A DNA stretch of 64,000 bases, taken from contig OX246740.1 of the NCBI GenBank assembly GCA_945910005.1, positions 58,023,311 through 58,087,310 of the forward strand, in the 5' to 3' direction. The translations under genes and the position numbers were made by a program. This document shows, one piece after another, positions 36,455 to 48,733 of the stretch (the first letter of the stretch is position 1; each line of letters begins with the position of its first letter). The DNA comes from Isoperla grammatica. Lineage: Eukaryota; Arthropoda; Insecta; Plecoptera; Perlodidae. A model generated the notes under the pieces. That model did no database searches. It was not told the DNA's origin and saw nothing but the letters and a program-made list of their open reading frames with translations.

Positions 36455-38574
36455 GTATATATTCATATGCAAATGCGACGTAGGTATCGATTTGTAATTG
36501 GTTTCGTTAGTTTAACGGGGTCGGTTGGGTCTTGTCAAAGCAAACCGGAGTAATTTACACATTTACACCGAGTGGCTGTTTCGCGTCACAAAACCCATCT
36601 TCTGAACGTTTGGTTTCAGTCAAGCAGCGAACTGTGTGTGTGTTATGTATTACCCGTTGGAAACACATTTGACTTGTCCGATTCATGTCTCTTCGAACAA
36701 ATATTACCTTTTATCCTGATCCCGTTATGGGACTTATTGTTTACATTATACATTACATAATTTAAGCGAGTCTAACTCGTACTTTAATGTCTTGAGACGC
36801 TTCAAGATATACAATAGGTAATTCATATTCAGGATTTAGGTGTGTATCATCTGTAAACAAAGTTACGATTGTTATTGTTTTTAAATTAATTATAAATTAT
36901 TGTATTAATGTACTTCTTGTAGCGTTTTCATGATATCAACAAAATACCATTAATTTTCCAAATGTGCGTGTATATTAGATATAGAGAGTTGGAGGAGAGG
37001 GAGAGGGAACAGTTCCTTCAGTTCCCTGGCGTCTGAGGAAGGGAGTGAAGCTCTCGAAAAGTTACGCACTTTTGTGATTGTTTAATGTTACGACCACGTT
37101 TATTGTGCGCGTGTTTGTTTAATGTGAACGTGGCTGATTGATTGATTGATTGATTGATGGATGATTGATGTGTCGATTGATGCGCCATGTCCACGGTTGT
37201 GTAGCCACCCTGTCTTTGCATCTGAACTGCATCTTGCGACACAACTTGCATCAATCATGTCTCCGTGCACAGCCCGCTTGACTCGCTCGATGCGACCTAG
37301 TTCCTTACAGCCCTCTTCATGCTCCGAGCGCACGGCTGCTCGTCTCTCTAGCTAGCGCACTAGCAATCTTTCCACTGTACCAAGTACAACAAACTCATCC
37401 TCGTGTTTAAACACTTTGCCAACTATTGACTTATCACAGTCATTTCTTCTCTCTCTCTCTCTCTACCTCTTCTCAAATAGACATTAGATTCGTTTTCTTC
37501 TGTTTTAACTCATGCACGTTCATAGAACCATTCGTCTACACGTAACTTATTTATTTTTACATTCATCTGAAGAATCTTTTACATAAATCAAAGATTATCG
37601 TTATGAAAATCCTAATACAAATCAATTAGTAAAATATGATGACTATCGCATGATTAAGAGTCGTAACGGATGCTGGAACATTCAATTAACATGTCTAATT
37701 CATATATAATTTGTTTCCTGTAATTTATAAGACACTTTATGAAAGGGGAAAGGGGACTATGGGGGGAGGGGGGGGGGGATTTGTGAATGATTCTTGAAGT
37801 TTTCTGGTACAACGAGTACGTTAAATGTTGTGTAATTACTTAAAACTAAACTGCAACCCCAGCGTTTTCTGGCTTCAGAGGGAATATGCGTCATCTTTTT
37901 TTAGCATTTTACTAGATTAGGATTAACTTCCTGAATACAAAAATATTTTATTTCGATGACATAGAATAAAGTTTCATTTATAAAAACGAGCTGAAAGTTT
38001 CACACATATTTATGGCGGGAAAAACGGGGCATACGTCACTATTCATATATCAGCAATCAACCAATCATAAAGTGATAAATAAAATAACGCTTATTTGGAA
38101 ATTATCGTATCCAAAATCGTATAAAATCGAATTAATGTCTAGTACGCCTAATAATTAATTTTGAAGTCCAATTACTATTAAAAACAATTATACCAAACCT
38201 ATTTTCATAGAATATCAGTAAATATTGGATGTTGTTATTCATATGAAGCAGACTTGACAACGGGTGAGTACAAATTTTGACAAGGTTAGCTTGATGACCT
38301 TGAAAATTTGTTTGTTTCGTCTAGGAAGCGGTGGCAGAGTCATTCATATAAGCAGTGATTTATATGAATTGTGACGTCACATACCGTTTAAAAATAATAG
38401 TGCGGGAAACAGATAATCACAATCTTTGAACATTTATAGAAGTATAATGAGTTAATTTTAAAACTTTTAAATTAGGTTTCTGATGTCTTCAGATGAATAA
38501 CAATATATTTCACGTACTTTCAGAGCTGTAGAAAATTCATGCACATTCCTGAGAAAACACGTCTATCAGGAATG

Positions 38575-38655
38575 TTTTCGACGTGAAACGAAACCACGAC
38601 CTCTCGACCAAAGCCCCGCTTGCTGCCGTTGAGCCACTTTCCGCTCTTGGTCGGC
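38575..38655 (-). mobile_element. tRNA-like SINE head
   Basis: On the minus strand, AGTGGCTCAACGGCAGCAAG (box-A-like) is followed by GAGGTCGTGGTTTCGTTTC (a weak box B). It is a degraded head with no intact tRNA fold. Confidence 0.5.
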
Positions 38656-39094
38656 CGTACTAAACCATCTCCACAGTAAATCAGTGATGAAATTACGCTG
38701 AATAGACAGTCAATTATTTAAAGATAATTAGTTTCATGGCAAACACTCATTAATAACTATGATGTACTCTTATACATACGAATTATGCAAATTTTTAATT
38801 TACTGCTGCCCAATGAGTGCGTTTATACGCGCTGAGTTACAGACCATACAGTCAATACATGCACACTGTCATTCATCGGGCATTACAATGTAGTTGTATT
38901 TAACAATAAGTACAACTGTTAACAATGTCTGTTTTGATTTGTTCGAGGTTTAGATGGACTTTTCATTATATATATAAAACATCTGATATATATGGAGTGG
39001 ATTTTGTTTCTTTTTATCAAATCTTAGAGTAGAGTGTGGCTTGAAGCTGTTTTATTTGAAAGAAAAGAAAAGAAATGTTAATATTATGTGCTAT

Positions 39095-39200
39095 ATTATA
39101 CTTGTAACTGAGTGGGTAGACAATACACATTTATTTTGTTTTGTTTATTTGCGGAAGTAACTAGACGTGGGTTCGTATCCCAGTGACTTAGTAAGTGATG
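39095..39200 (+). mobile_element. SINE-like fragment with box A and box B
   Basis: GTAACTGAGTGGGTAGAC (box-A-like) is followed by ACATTTATTTTG and, about 60 bases downstream, by GTGGGTTCGTATCCCAG (box-B-like). The first motif and its ATTTATT follow-on also occur at 57892 (+), 33358 (-) and 5434 (-). Confidence 0.55.
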
Positions 39201-39413
39201 TGCTTGTTTGAAAATGTCTTTGCAAACATGGATCGACTAGTTTCACTAGAATAATATTATCTCTGGATATCGTTCAATCCCTTAAACTCAAATTCCCTCG
39301 TTTACATTTACACTTGTGATTGTGTTTCACATGTTAGGTTCGCCAGCCAATTCCCCGCTGGATGTTTTCGATAAAGGGAGGTATTGCTTTGTACCGAGGC
39401 GAACTGTACTAGT

Positions 39414-40159
39414 CATAGGCGCCGACTTGTTAACATTTCAGGGGGGGCTCAGAAAGGACTCGCATAAAAACTAGGGTTACCATATTTCAAAATTCATATT
39501 AATATTATTTTAATTCATATTCATATTATTATAATTCATATCATCTATCGAGGAGAAAAAACACGGGTGGTTTGGGGGGCATAGGCCCCCAATAATAGCG
39601 CCGCAGGCAAAATTTAAAAAAATCATGCCTTTAGAGCGCGTTCTGAGCGTTTCAGAAAAAAATACCGTACTGAATGCAATACCGAAATACTGTCGTTTTT
39701 GTAGTGCAAAAAACCAAAAAAACACCAGCAAAAATTAGAACGATGACGAGAATTATTTAGTTATTAATTTTGGGGCTTAGGAAGTTGGGAGTAAGTAATT
39801 GGGATTCTACAAGATAATGCTTGCCTTCAATATCAGTTTTTTAAATACTTGAACCTAATTTGCTTTTGGATTTTGATACCTGAGAACGTTCTGGACTGCA
39901 AGTATCTGATATTTCAAGCTAGAAATCACAATATTTTTTAAATTTAAATTCAGAAAAACAATCACAAAAAATTTAATTTAAATTGAGTGAATTATGACCT
40001 GATGACTAAATCGTTTTTATTTATTTTTATTATTATTATAATGAAGTTTTTCTTCAGACAAAAAAATACAAACTTCAAATCTCAGGGGGGGCTCAGCCCC
40101 CCCTGGGATTGGTCAGGGGGGGCGCTAGACCTCAAGCCCCCCCGTAGTCGGCGCCTATG
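39414..40159. mobile_element. Non-autonomous hAT element with perfect 8-bp TSD
   Basis: The element is 746 bp. It begins CATAGGCGCCGACT and ends AGTCGGCGCCTATG, 14-bp perfect terminal inverted repeats. It is flanked by GTACTAGT at 39406-39413 and 40160-40167. Inside each end is a G-rich segment containing AGGGGGGGCTCAG; near the right end this becomes a GGGGGGGCTCAGCCCCCCC palindrome. The interior is AT-rich. A 73-residue minus-strand frame is not transposase-like, so the element is non-autonomous. Confidence 0.95.
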
Positions 40160-40365
40160 GTACTAGTACACTGTACAGTTACGCGGTACGTTTCTGCAAC
40201 AATAAGCATGAGATCAGTTTATATTCCTTGCTATATTCCATTAGCACTTTCTATTCCTTACATGTATTCTTCTATGTGTCCTTGCATTTCCCTTCAATTG
40301 AGCAATATTCGTCGCATGTCTGAAAATAGCCAGGTTCTAAATAAAACTATCCATCATTTCATGAG

Positions 40366-40380
40366 CCTAACCTAACCTAA
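40366..40380 (-). repeat. Short interstitial TTAGG telomere-type run
   Basis: Three CCTAA units, the complement of the insect telomere repeat TTAGG. A two-unit version is at about 7956-7967. They are too short to be a telomere, but are common as interstitial traces in arthropods. Confidence 0.7.
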
Positions 40381-40719
40381 ATAATATTTCCTGCGTGTTC
40401 ACTATTATTTATACTGACGTGATGCCGGAGTCATCGAGACTCGTTGAGCTGTGTAAGTCTTTTAGTGCTTTTATATCATTATTTATGTAGGCCTAACGTA
40501 AGTTCATTGAGACAATGTAATTATATTTCCTTTAACAATTTAATCAAAGCCACTCAATGTATATTTACAATATTATCTGGTTGAACAGCTTAGCCACAGC
40601 AACGCGTATAATAGGATAAAAACGTAATCACGCGGTGCGATGCAGCATTAGGAGTGTATTATATGAAACATCTAATTGCCTTGTCACTCTCCACAAAGCA
40701 CTGGCAAGAGAGAGAGTGC

Positions 40720-40721
<2 letters not shown>

Positions 40722-40799
<78 letters not shown>
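40722..40799. repeat. (TC)39 microsatellite
   Basis: Uninterrupted TC dinucleotides over 78 bp, preceded by a short GA run (40706-40716). Confidence 0.97.
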
Positions 40800-40803
<4 letters not shown>

Positions 40804-40939
40804 CTCATCTCGTGTTATTAATCACCACCGTCTTCGTTAGTCAGCCAGTTATACATGAACCCGCGCGAGCACAGAATCAAAGTGATAAAACTAATTTGAA
40901 CACAGTCATCTTCAGCTAAGAATCTGTTTGAACTGAAAA

Positions 40940-40962
40940 ATATATATATATATATATATATA
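40940..40962. repeat. (TA)n microsatellite
   Basis: Uninterrupted TA dinucleotides over about 23 bp. Confidence 0.95.
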
Positions 40963-40998
40963 AAACACAATTTATTTGGGTTCTTTGTGTTGTTTGGC

Positions 40999-41145
40999 GC
41001 AACGCACATAAGTCCCGTGGACGCAAACATAGGTTACATGGACGCAAACATAAGTCACGTCGACGCAAACATAGGTTACATGGACGCAAACATAAGTCAC
41101 GTCGACGCAAACATAGGTTACATGGACGCAAACATAAGTCACGTG
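40999..41145. repeat. 21-bp minisatellite in alternating dimers
   Basis: Seven 21-bp units, each with ACGCA-ACATA in the first half. Type A ends AGGTTACATG and type B ends AAGTCACGT[C/G]. They strictly alternate B-A-B-A-B-A-B, so the true unit is a 42-bp dimer. As 21 is a multiple of three, the plus strand encodes a 7-residue periodic frame with repeated DANI(G/S) motifs, but it is a short frame with no support as a protein. Confidence 0.95.
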
Positions 41146-41184
41146 GACTTGTTTATGGGCGTGATGTGTTTATGAACTAGACTG

Positions 41185-41440
41185 GGGTGAAGAGTGTTGT
41201 GCGGCTTGACGGTCGCACGCGAGGTTCTAATTCGGGAGGTACCGGGTTCGACTTGCATTGTTTGTTTCAAACATCCTTGAACATTCCAATTACTCCACTA
41301 CCATCAACACATCGCACAACATCGCTCCTCAGTTTACCTTCTCCGATAAGATGGCTCAGCGATTTCGGCCACCGGTTTTCCTCAGACATAGGCGAATGCT
41401 GGTATTGAGTCCTTGGACATTCCTTCCTAACTATCCAAAT
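41185..41440 (+). mobile_element. SINE family A copy
   Basis: GTACCGGGTTCGACTTGC (box-B-like) at about 41240 is followed by a body with GGTTTTCCTCAG and GGCGAATGCTGGTATTGAGT (41372-41411). The body order agrees with the copies at 27846-28045 and 31665-31860. The box A region is degraded. Confidence 0.65.
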
Positions 41441-44400
41441 ACCCTAATATACCAGTGGGACACCTGGAAAGAGGTTTGAACCCTACAGCAAAGATTCCGA
41501 CGAAATATTATTATACTTGTACTGAGAGTTGCAATGAGTTGCACAACTGTAGACATTACTTATTCATGAAGTATTTGATTGTCACATCCAGTAGTGAGCG
41601 TAATATTGCAGTCCTGCAGCATCTGTTGCTGGTGTAGCAAATGTCATTGGTAGAGTTCATTACGGAATGCAACGCCGTTCTTGTATGAAGCCCGGCGAGT
41701 GCTCGGTCGGTGTATAAAGTCGATATAGACACGCTTAGCTAATTGAACGCTTGGCATTACTCATTCATTTATTCATTTCGAGAAGTGGACTCGCTGACCG
41801 ACTGACTGACTGGCTGAGTGTTTGGCATTGTTTCATATTGTAACACCTTCCGTTGGTTGGGTTCAATTGGGCTGTGTGTTATGCAAGACGCGATCGACGC
41901 AGAATATATTGAGCGCTGTATGAATTATGCAACGCTTTAAAAAAAAAACATTTATTTTCGATACAAAATATATTTGTAATTTCAAAAATGAATAAATTTG
42001 AATATATATATTTTACTATTCGATAATAAGAAAAGGGGTATATTACATTAGGAATAAAATTTTGGATTTTCGTTTTGTCCCTACGGTTTTGAACAACGCG
42101 ACAGACAATGCATTTCTTCGGTGATTGTTGACAATACTGACAAAGTGCTAAGTCTATTTTTTGTTTTATTCGCAAAATAATTTGTAAAATACAAAGTTCA
42201 AGGTACTCGGGTATTTTCGGTACAGAAAATACGAATATATGTAGTACTAGTCTCGATACTGCCCAGCTCTGCCCATACAGCGACCAGCGCTCCAGCGGCG
42301 TCAGGCGTAACTACAGCTAACTGCATTAATTACACGATACGCTCTGAGTCGGTCTCCGAGGCTCGACCGACCGTCGGCTGACCAAACAATCACCCGATCA
42401 TTTCCAATCAACGCTGATCACTTTTATCTCATTAAATATCAACAATATTGATGCGATTCGACGGTGCAACCGCGCACTTTGGATGTGTGGTGTTACGTCG
42501 TGTTAAATACATGTGTTTGCAAGCTGTATTAATATTAATGTGCGAGTCACTGGCTGCTGCATGGAATAACAGAATATATAAAACATGCTCCGAGTGCTAA
42601 GTGAAGTGATATGAGATAGCTGATGTAGTAGCGTTGTTGTATTCAGAAAGCGAATTATATATAACATTATAAACGCGTGGATGTACAACTTTAGAATGTT
42701 CTTATTTTCGCGTTGTAAAACTTTTTTTAAACCGTGGCGTTATCTAGACATTGTCCACTCGGATAATTAATAATTATAATAAAATTAAATGATTATCGGT
42801 GATTACATAGAAAAGTTTGGGCTCACATGTATGTGGTGAAGAGGATACGATAACTTTGCTTCTCTCAAAGGTAGATATAAACCTTTATAGTTTACTTATG
42901 TTAGTTTATGGTCCCGTCTTTCTCTCTCACTCTCCATTACTTTATTAAAGGCTTACGGCCATTTGTCTGAAGTCAGGAACGGTGAGGACTCAAGACAGCT
43001 AGTTATACTTTAAACTTTCCGTTCATAGTTTTGCATCTCTTTCGAGTGACTTAGTTGTATTCTTATTACTCATCTTAGACGAAGCACCGGTACATGCGTT
43101 GACATATACCTGCACGAGAAGTGTACAGTTAGCTTCATTATTCATGCTGATAGAAGCAAAGGCAACACCTTCAATACAATGGACAATTATTTGACTCCAA
43201 CGAGGACATTTCACACACCGTGATTTGAAACAATGGGACAGAAAAGGAAATAAATATAAGGCTTGATTTTCGGTGTCTGGTTGTCGGGGAAATAATCATA
43301 GTCCACGGCAACAGGTGGGTAGGTCGTTGACGTTGACTTGCACGTGGTGACTGGGGGGGGGGGGGGGGGCAGGGAGGCGGCGAGCGTCTTATGACGTCGC
43401 TCGCCGGAAAATACATTTAGAAAATTATGAATAAGACCCAAATTATGACGTAATGTGGTCGCGCGACGAGCTAACAATGTAAGACATTCTTCAACACTAT
43501 GCCACGTGATTGGTTGTTCGCCTGTGACTGTACTCGTCAGCATAGTCCTTCAACACCCACATCACTCGTCGTCTCGATGAACCTCGACGCCCGCAAAGCC
43601 CCAATCTATACATATTGACCACGTCGGACCCACAAACGCGGCCACGCATAGTTTCTACGGCCTATACGAGTAGTCAATTGTGCATCCATTGTTGGTTCAG
43701 TTTACAATTATAGCAATTACTCCACACTATAGTGTATTTAGTTAATGGTGCGAGTTGGGTTTTGATCTGTTTGACGGGATCGTTGAGGTCCAACTTGATA
43801 TTTTCTGGGTGATTGATATTGGAACTTATGTTTCTCTTATCACCAACGTAAAATATATAGTCTCATATACTGACCCCAGATCTTCTTGCACGCGTTGCGT
43901 CGCAGAACACCAGATTCCCAGTGTTCGTTTATACATTCGTAAAGGCGGTCTTCCGCTTAGTAGAGTGAACAAGCCTTATTAATCACTCCCACTGTGTTTG
44001 GAATTTTCATGTATCTAATCCAAGGTCGTAAATGATTCCTAATGAATCTGTTACAAGAAGGATGGCAACAACTAGAGAAGATGGTTCTATCGGACTTCGC
44101 TATCTCGTAAGCTGAGACTATTTAGTTACGTCGGGGAAACTTGAACATTCTTTGCGATAGCGCTAATCGAAACTTTGGTTGGGGGGGGGGGGGGGGGGGG
44201 GAGTTATATGTGTTTGATGAAACTTAGCCGAAGAAAGTGTTACCGTGCGGGCTGGACGAGGCTTTGGGGGTGGTAAACAGCTTGCGATGAAACGGTTATT
44301 ACGAGACGTAGCCTACTCCTACCGAACAACACACTGAGACATGGATAAGGGGGCCGACTGCTTTACTATCCATCTGAATAATATTATCCACAAAGCTCGA

Positions 44401-44640
44401 CTGTCTAGGAGGGGGGAGCTTCTACACAAGTTCTTCGGGCACGCCAAGGGGGGGGGGGGGGGGCACTTGCCCCCTTGGCTTTTCAATTCGCAAATGTATA
44501 TACCATTTGATTCTTAATATTATTATCGGTCACTATTTTTAGGTCCTTTCTTGAACGAATTAAATAACCAATAGTTCAATCAATTGTCTACCTTAACGCA
44601 AACATTATTCAGTAATAACACAACTGTTCAAGTACATTAT
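41441..44640. other. Non-coding stretch
   Basis: No gene is recognised. It includes G17 at 43353-43369, G21 at 44181-44201 and a G-run hairpin at 44443-44479. The 110-residue and 98-residue minus-strand ORFs (43211-43543 and 41879-42175) show no domain, and the first crosses the G run. Confidence 0.55.
44443..44479. repeat. G16 run inside a GCCAAGGGG/CCCCTTGGC hairpin
   Basis: GCCAAGGGGG and CCCCCTTGGC are perfect inverted arms with an expanded G run between them. A similar G/C palindrome lies near the right end of the hAT element at 39414-40159, and these palindromes are typical of hAT sub-terminal regions. It might belong to the decayed element whose end is at 44690. Confidence 0.7.
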
Positions 44641-44690
44641 CTCGAAGCCTAGGCGACGCCTAGGCCCGCCTAGGCTCGAATACACCACTG
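44641..44690. mobile_element. Solitary hAT right end, same family as 648-890
   Basis: It ends CTCGAATACACCACTG, the complement of the CAGTGGTGTATTCGAG start of the 648-890 element, and carries several CCTAGG motifs like it. No matching left end or target duplication was seen, so the element is truncated. Confidence 0.7.
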
Positions 44691-45208
44691 GCTGCGAACA
44701 AACTTCAAAGTGTTTCAATAATGAGGCTCCGTGGGCTGGAAATGACACGTTTACCTTTATAATATTTAAAAGTAATGAACCTAACCGAAATAGTTCCCCT
44801 GTCATGGATATCGAAGTATTATCCACCTAGATGGATAGAAACATTGCAAAAAGCTCTCTTTGGTTTGGTCTAGCAAAATTTATAATTATTCCATTGTTTA
44901 TTTTCTAATTTTTTTAATAGCGCAATTATGATAAACTGATAGTTGATTAGTGTTGATCGTTAGCTGAGCGAGCGGAAGTCGAAGCGCAGAACGTGTGTAT
45001 AGAGAAGTAACATTTCCGCTGCCGGCGCACTGCGAGGCGCATGCGCGGTCAGCAATTAGCGCTGCTACATGAAGGCGAAGCGAGCCTCATAACGGAACAC
45101 AATTAAAACACAAAACACTGTCTGGAATTTAGTCTTTGTTTTACCGTAAGGACTTGTGCAACATATTTAAACAAAAAAAATCACTTGGCTCACTTTGGCA
45201 AACATTGT
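44691..45208. other. Non-coding stretch
   Basis: No gene is recognised. A CpG-rich patch containing GCCGGCGCACTGCGAGGCGC lies near 45020. Confidence 0.5.
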
Positions 45209-45410
45209 AATGTGAGCAGGCGCAGACTGGCTAGGGATGCCGGGATGCGATCGCAAACCAGGCCCCTAGGCAAATCCGGTCCCTATGGCAGTCCGGGCCC
45301 CCGGGCTGCTACCAGAAAGGTCCAATGATGAAAATACTTCTCTGTATTATGCTAAAAAAAATCTTAACCCCACTCTAATAATGCTGAATTTAAAATTAAA
45401 TTTTGCTGTG

Positions 45411-46880
45411 GGATCAATTTTTAATTGCATTTTACAGCTAAACCATGCATCGTAGAGGGAAACGGGGCTTATTCTGGCATCACAGGCACCCTCACTAGAC
45501 TCCCATACAACACTAGTGGCTGCCTTGGGATCAATTTTTAATTGCATTTTACAGCTAAACCGTGCATCGTAGAGGGAAACGGGGCTTATTCTGGCATCAC
45601 ACAGGCACCCTCACTAGACTCCCATACAACACTAGTGGCTGCCTTGGGATCAATAATTAATTGCATTTTACAGCTAAACCGTGCATCGTAGTCGTAGAGG
45701 GAAACGGGGCTATTCTGGCATCACACAGGCACCCTCACTAGACTCCCATACAACACTAGTGGCTGCCTTGGGATCAATTTTTAATTGCATTTTACAGCTA
45801 AACCATGCATCGTAGAGGGAAACGGGGCTTATTCTGGCATCACACGGGCACCCTCACTAGACTCCCATACAAAACTAGTGGCTGCCTTGGGATCAATTTT
45901 TAATTTCATTTTACAGCTAAACCGTGCATCGTAGAGGGAAACGGGGCTTATTCTGGCATCACACAGACACCCTCACTAGACTCCCATACAACACTAGTGG
46001 CTGCCTTGGGATCAATTTTTAATTGCATTTTACAGCAAAACCGTGCATCGTAGAGGGAAACGGGGCTTATTCTGGCATCACACAGGCACTCTCACTAGAC
46101 TCCCATACAACACTAGTGGCTGCCTTGGAATCAATTTTTAATTGCATTTTACAGCTAAACCGTGCATCGTAGAGGGAAACGGGGCTTATTCTGCCATCAC
46201 ACCGACACCCTCACTAGACTCCCATACAACACTAGTGGCTGCCTTGGGATCAATTTTTAATTGCATTTTACAACTAAACCATGCATCGTATAGGGAAATG
46301 GGGCTTATTCTGGCATCACACGGGCACCCTCACTAGACTCCCATACAACACTAGTAGCTGCCTTGGGATCAATTTTTAATTGCATTTTACAGCTAAACCG
46401 TGCATCGTAGAGGGAAACGGGGTTATTCTAGCATCACACGGGCACCCTCACTAGACTCCCATACAACACTAGTGGCTGCCTTGGGATCAATTTTTAATTG
46501 CATTTTACAGCTAAACCGTGCATCGCAGAGGGAAACGGCGCTTATTCTGGCATCACAGACACCCTCACTAGACTCCTATACAACACTAGTAGCTGCCTAG
46601 GGATCAATTTTCAATTGCATTTTACAGCTAAACTGTGCATCGTGGAGGGAAACGGGGCTTATCCTGGCATCACACAGACACTCTCACTAGACTCCCATAC
46701 AACACTAGTGGCTGCCTTGGGATCAATTTTTAATTGCATTTTACAGCTAAACCGTGCATCGTAGAGGGAAACGGGGTTATTCTAGCATCACACAGACACC
46801 CTCACTAGACTTCCATACAACACGAGTAGCTGCCTTGGGATAAATTTTTAACTGCATTTTACAGCTAAACAGTGCATTGT
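45411..46880. repeat. About 119-bp minisatellite inside hAT element, about 12 copies
   Basis: Units run from GGATCAATTTTTAATTGCAT through GTGCATCGTAGAGGGAAACG to CACTAGTGGCTGCCTTG. Starts at 45411, 45528 and 45647 give periods of 117-119 bp, with later copies similar. Copies differ by scattered substitutions and 1-9 bp indels. The short ORFs across it result from the repeat. Confidence 0.97.
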
Positions 46881-46883
46881 AGA

Positions 46884-46997
46884 CAGGCGCAGACTGACTA
46901 GGGATGCCGGGATGCGATCAAATCCGGGCGCTTTGACAGTCCGGGCCCCCGGGCTTCTACCAGAAAGTTCTTATGATGATATTGCTAAAAAAAGTCC
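46884..46997. repeat. Internal copy of the hAT left terminus
   Basis: This repeats, in direct orientation, the sequence at 45217-45365: CAGGCGCAGACTG, GATGCCGGGATGCGATC, CAGTCCGGGCCCCCGGGC and CTACCAGAAAG, with small deletions. The 119-bp array is thus bracketed by two copies of the terminal segment. Confidence 0.92.
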
Positions 46998-47894
46998 CTG
47001 TCTATAAGTATTATTTTGAATGGTTAATTAAATTATTTGTAATATTTTTTGTAAATATTCAATTAAATTAATTGAATATAGGCCTAATGGAAATTTTTTT
47101 GCTACTGGTAGGGTGGCCTCTGTTAATCGCGCCCTAAAATCGTATTATAGGCCATAAAATTCAATGCAATCCCAACTAAAATGTTACGCCTTCGGCGTAT
47201 TTGCATCCGGCGGCTGGGGCTCTGCCCGAGACCCCAGCTGCGCCACGCTACCTAGTGCGGGACCCCGAAACCCAGCACCCTCTTGCCTTTTTATCCCAGT
47301 GCGCCCCTGAATGTGAGTATATGCAGTTTCGTGTAGCTTGCATGTAATAGCATATTGTGCATATATATATAGTGTGTTGCTATTGTTACATGAACATGCT
47401 GTGTGCACGCTCGAATGTACCCCGGGAGACAAGAGTAAATGAAGGGTTGCTTAAGCTCTACTCTTATCTCTTCTGTACATATCCTGTTATCTGTGTGGCT
47501 GCTGTTCTTATATCACACATGAAGACACTGTGTATAATAGTGACCCCGGTACGATTTAGTAAAATTAATCTCCAATAAATTTGACTTAATGACATAATTA
47601 TATTATGATGTATCTATACACAATATATTTGATTCATTACGGTAGACCGTGTAACATTTTCTTTTAATTTTTTTAGACTCGAAGATGTTGAATGAAAGAT
47701 CATTGCCAAATTTAAATTATTCATTTATCTAAAGTTGGGCCAGGTTTGAGGTGAATAGTCTCTACTCGCGGGTCTACTGTTCCCGTCCGGACCTGTTTGT
47801 CAGTTTCCTCTCAAACTAAGGGTGGACACAATTCTCTGGGTAGGACAATGTGGAATGAGCCAATAACGCTTGAGCATGACTTGGACACAAAACT

Positions 47895-47960
47895 GTTATT
47901 ATTTATTGTTTTATGACGTAGACTCGACAGCTGGGTTATATGACGTCAAAGGTATGTGGC
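47895..47960 (+). repeat. Dispersed repeat, TCATATGACGTC family (copy 3)
   Basis: GTTATTATTTATTG, GACTCGACAGCTGGGT and TATATGACGTC occur in the same order as in copies 2 and 5. Confidence 0.65.
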
Positions 47961-48695
47961 TACATAAAAAGTTACATTCGCAACCATTATGCAATATTTA
48001 AAAATGATTCCCAGAGTGAACTGTTGACAGTGACGGGATAAATTAATGTATATTACAATTTACAATGCAAAACAGCTCGGGCTGCTTATTGTACGGGTAT
48101 ACGGACATGCAATGTTGCCATTACGAGGCCTCGGGTAGGGTTGATGCCGACCTATGGGCTTTGACGTCATAGCTGATAAGGGAGACAAACAGCGCGGGTA
48201 GCTGCGATGCCGGTTGGTTCTTGGACAATTAGTAAAGCACCTTCTCGAAAATATTAATTATTAATTGAAATTATAACTTGATCGTACCTGCAAAATGCTA
48301 TACTTAGGTTAAATTCCCGCTCGGTGTTTTATATGGTTTCATTTGCTAGGTTTCATGTTCAATTCAAATGTATATTTCACTAAATCAGTCGATTCATTGT
48401 TCATTTCAATAATGTTGTATATTCACCATTTACAGCTACTAACTACATCGGTTATTTTTAATTTACCTTATTAGTATATTCATATTTAGTTATTAACAAT
48501 GTTGTACTGGTAAGCTCAAGTAAGCTTAAAATGTGATAGAAATAACAAAGAGCCGAACGATAGTTCCACTGCCTATCGGTGTAATCACATCGCAATAGAG
48601 TACTATACTAAGCTCGTGCGTGCAAACCATAGGATGGCAAGCGAGTAAACTATATAGAGTCTATGTTTAGACTTAGCCGACTTACAGGACCCCGT

Positions 48696-48733
48696 ACCGT
48701 GCCGTGCGTGCGTGCGTGCGTGCCGTGCGTGCC
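48696..48733. repeat. (CGTG)n microsatellite
   Basis: CGTG units, with CCGTG interruptions at both ends. Confidence 0.9.

Larger units (their letters stand above)
36455..39413. other. Non-coding stretch
   Basis: No complete gene is recognised. GGCGTCTGAGGAAGGGAGTG (37029-37048), followed by AAGCTCTCGAAA, resembles a motif often seen near the 3' part of retroelements; support here is weak. A (TGAT)n tract lies at 37136-37159 and a G11 run at 37768-37778. Confidence 0.5.
40168..40998. other. Non-coding stretch with simple repeats
   Basis: No gene is recognised. It contains CCTAACCTAACCTAA at about 40366-40380, (TC)39 at 40722-40799 and (TA)n at 40940-40962. Confidence 0.65.
45217..47309. mobile_element. 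hAT-like element carrying an internal minisatellite
   Basis: The left end is CAGGCGCAGACTGG and the right end, complemented, is CAGGGGCGCACTGG: imperfect hAT-type termini. Exact 8-bp duplications AATGTGAG flank both sides (45209-45216 and 47310-47317), which ties the 2093-bp segment together as one insertion. Inside are about 12 copies of a 119-bp repeat (45411-46880). A second copy of the left terminal sequence sits at 46884-46997. The right part has a GGCTGGGGCTC-type palindrome. No transposase frame is seen. Confidence 0.9.

Noticed and set aside
37029..37065. Retroelement 3'-end-like GAGGAAGGGAGTG motif
   Set aside because: It is a short motif only; no reverse transcriptase, endonuclease or gag-like frame is present nearby.
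46884..47309. A separate short hAT element nested at 46884-47309
   Set aside because: The flank at 46884 does not match the AATGTGAG duplication, whereas the flank at 45217 does. The internal terminus is better read as a duplication inside one element.
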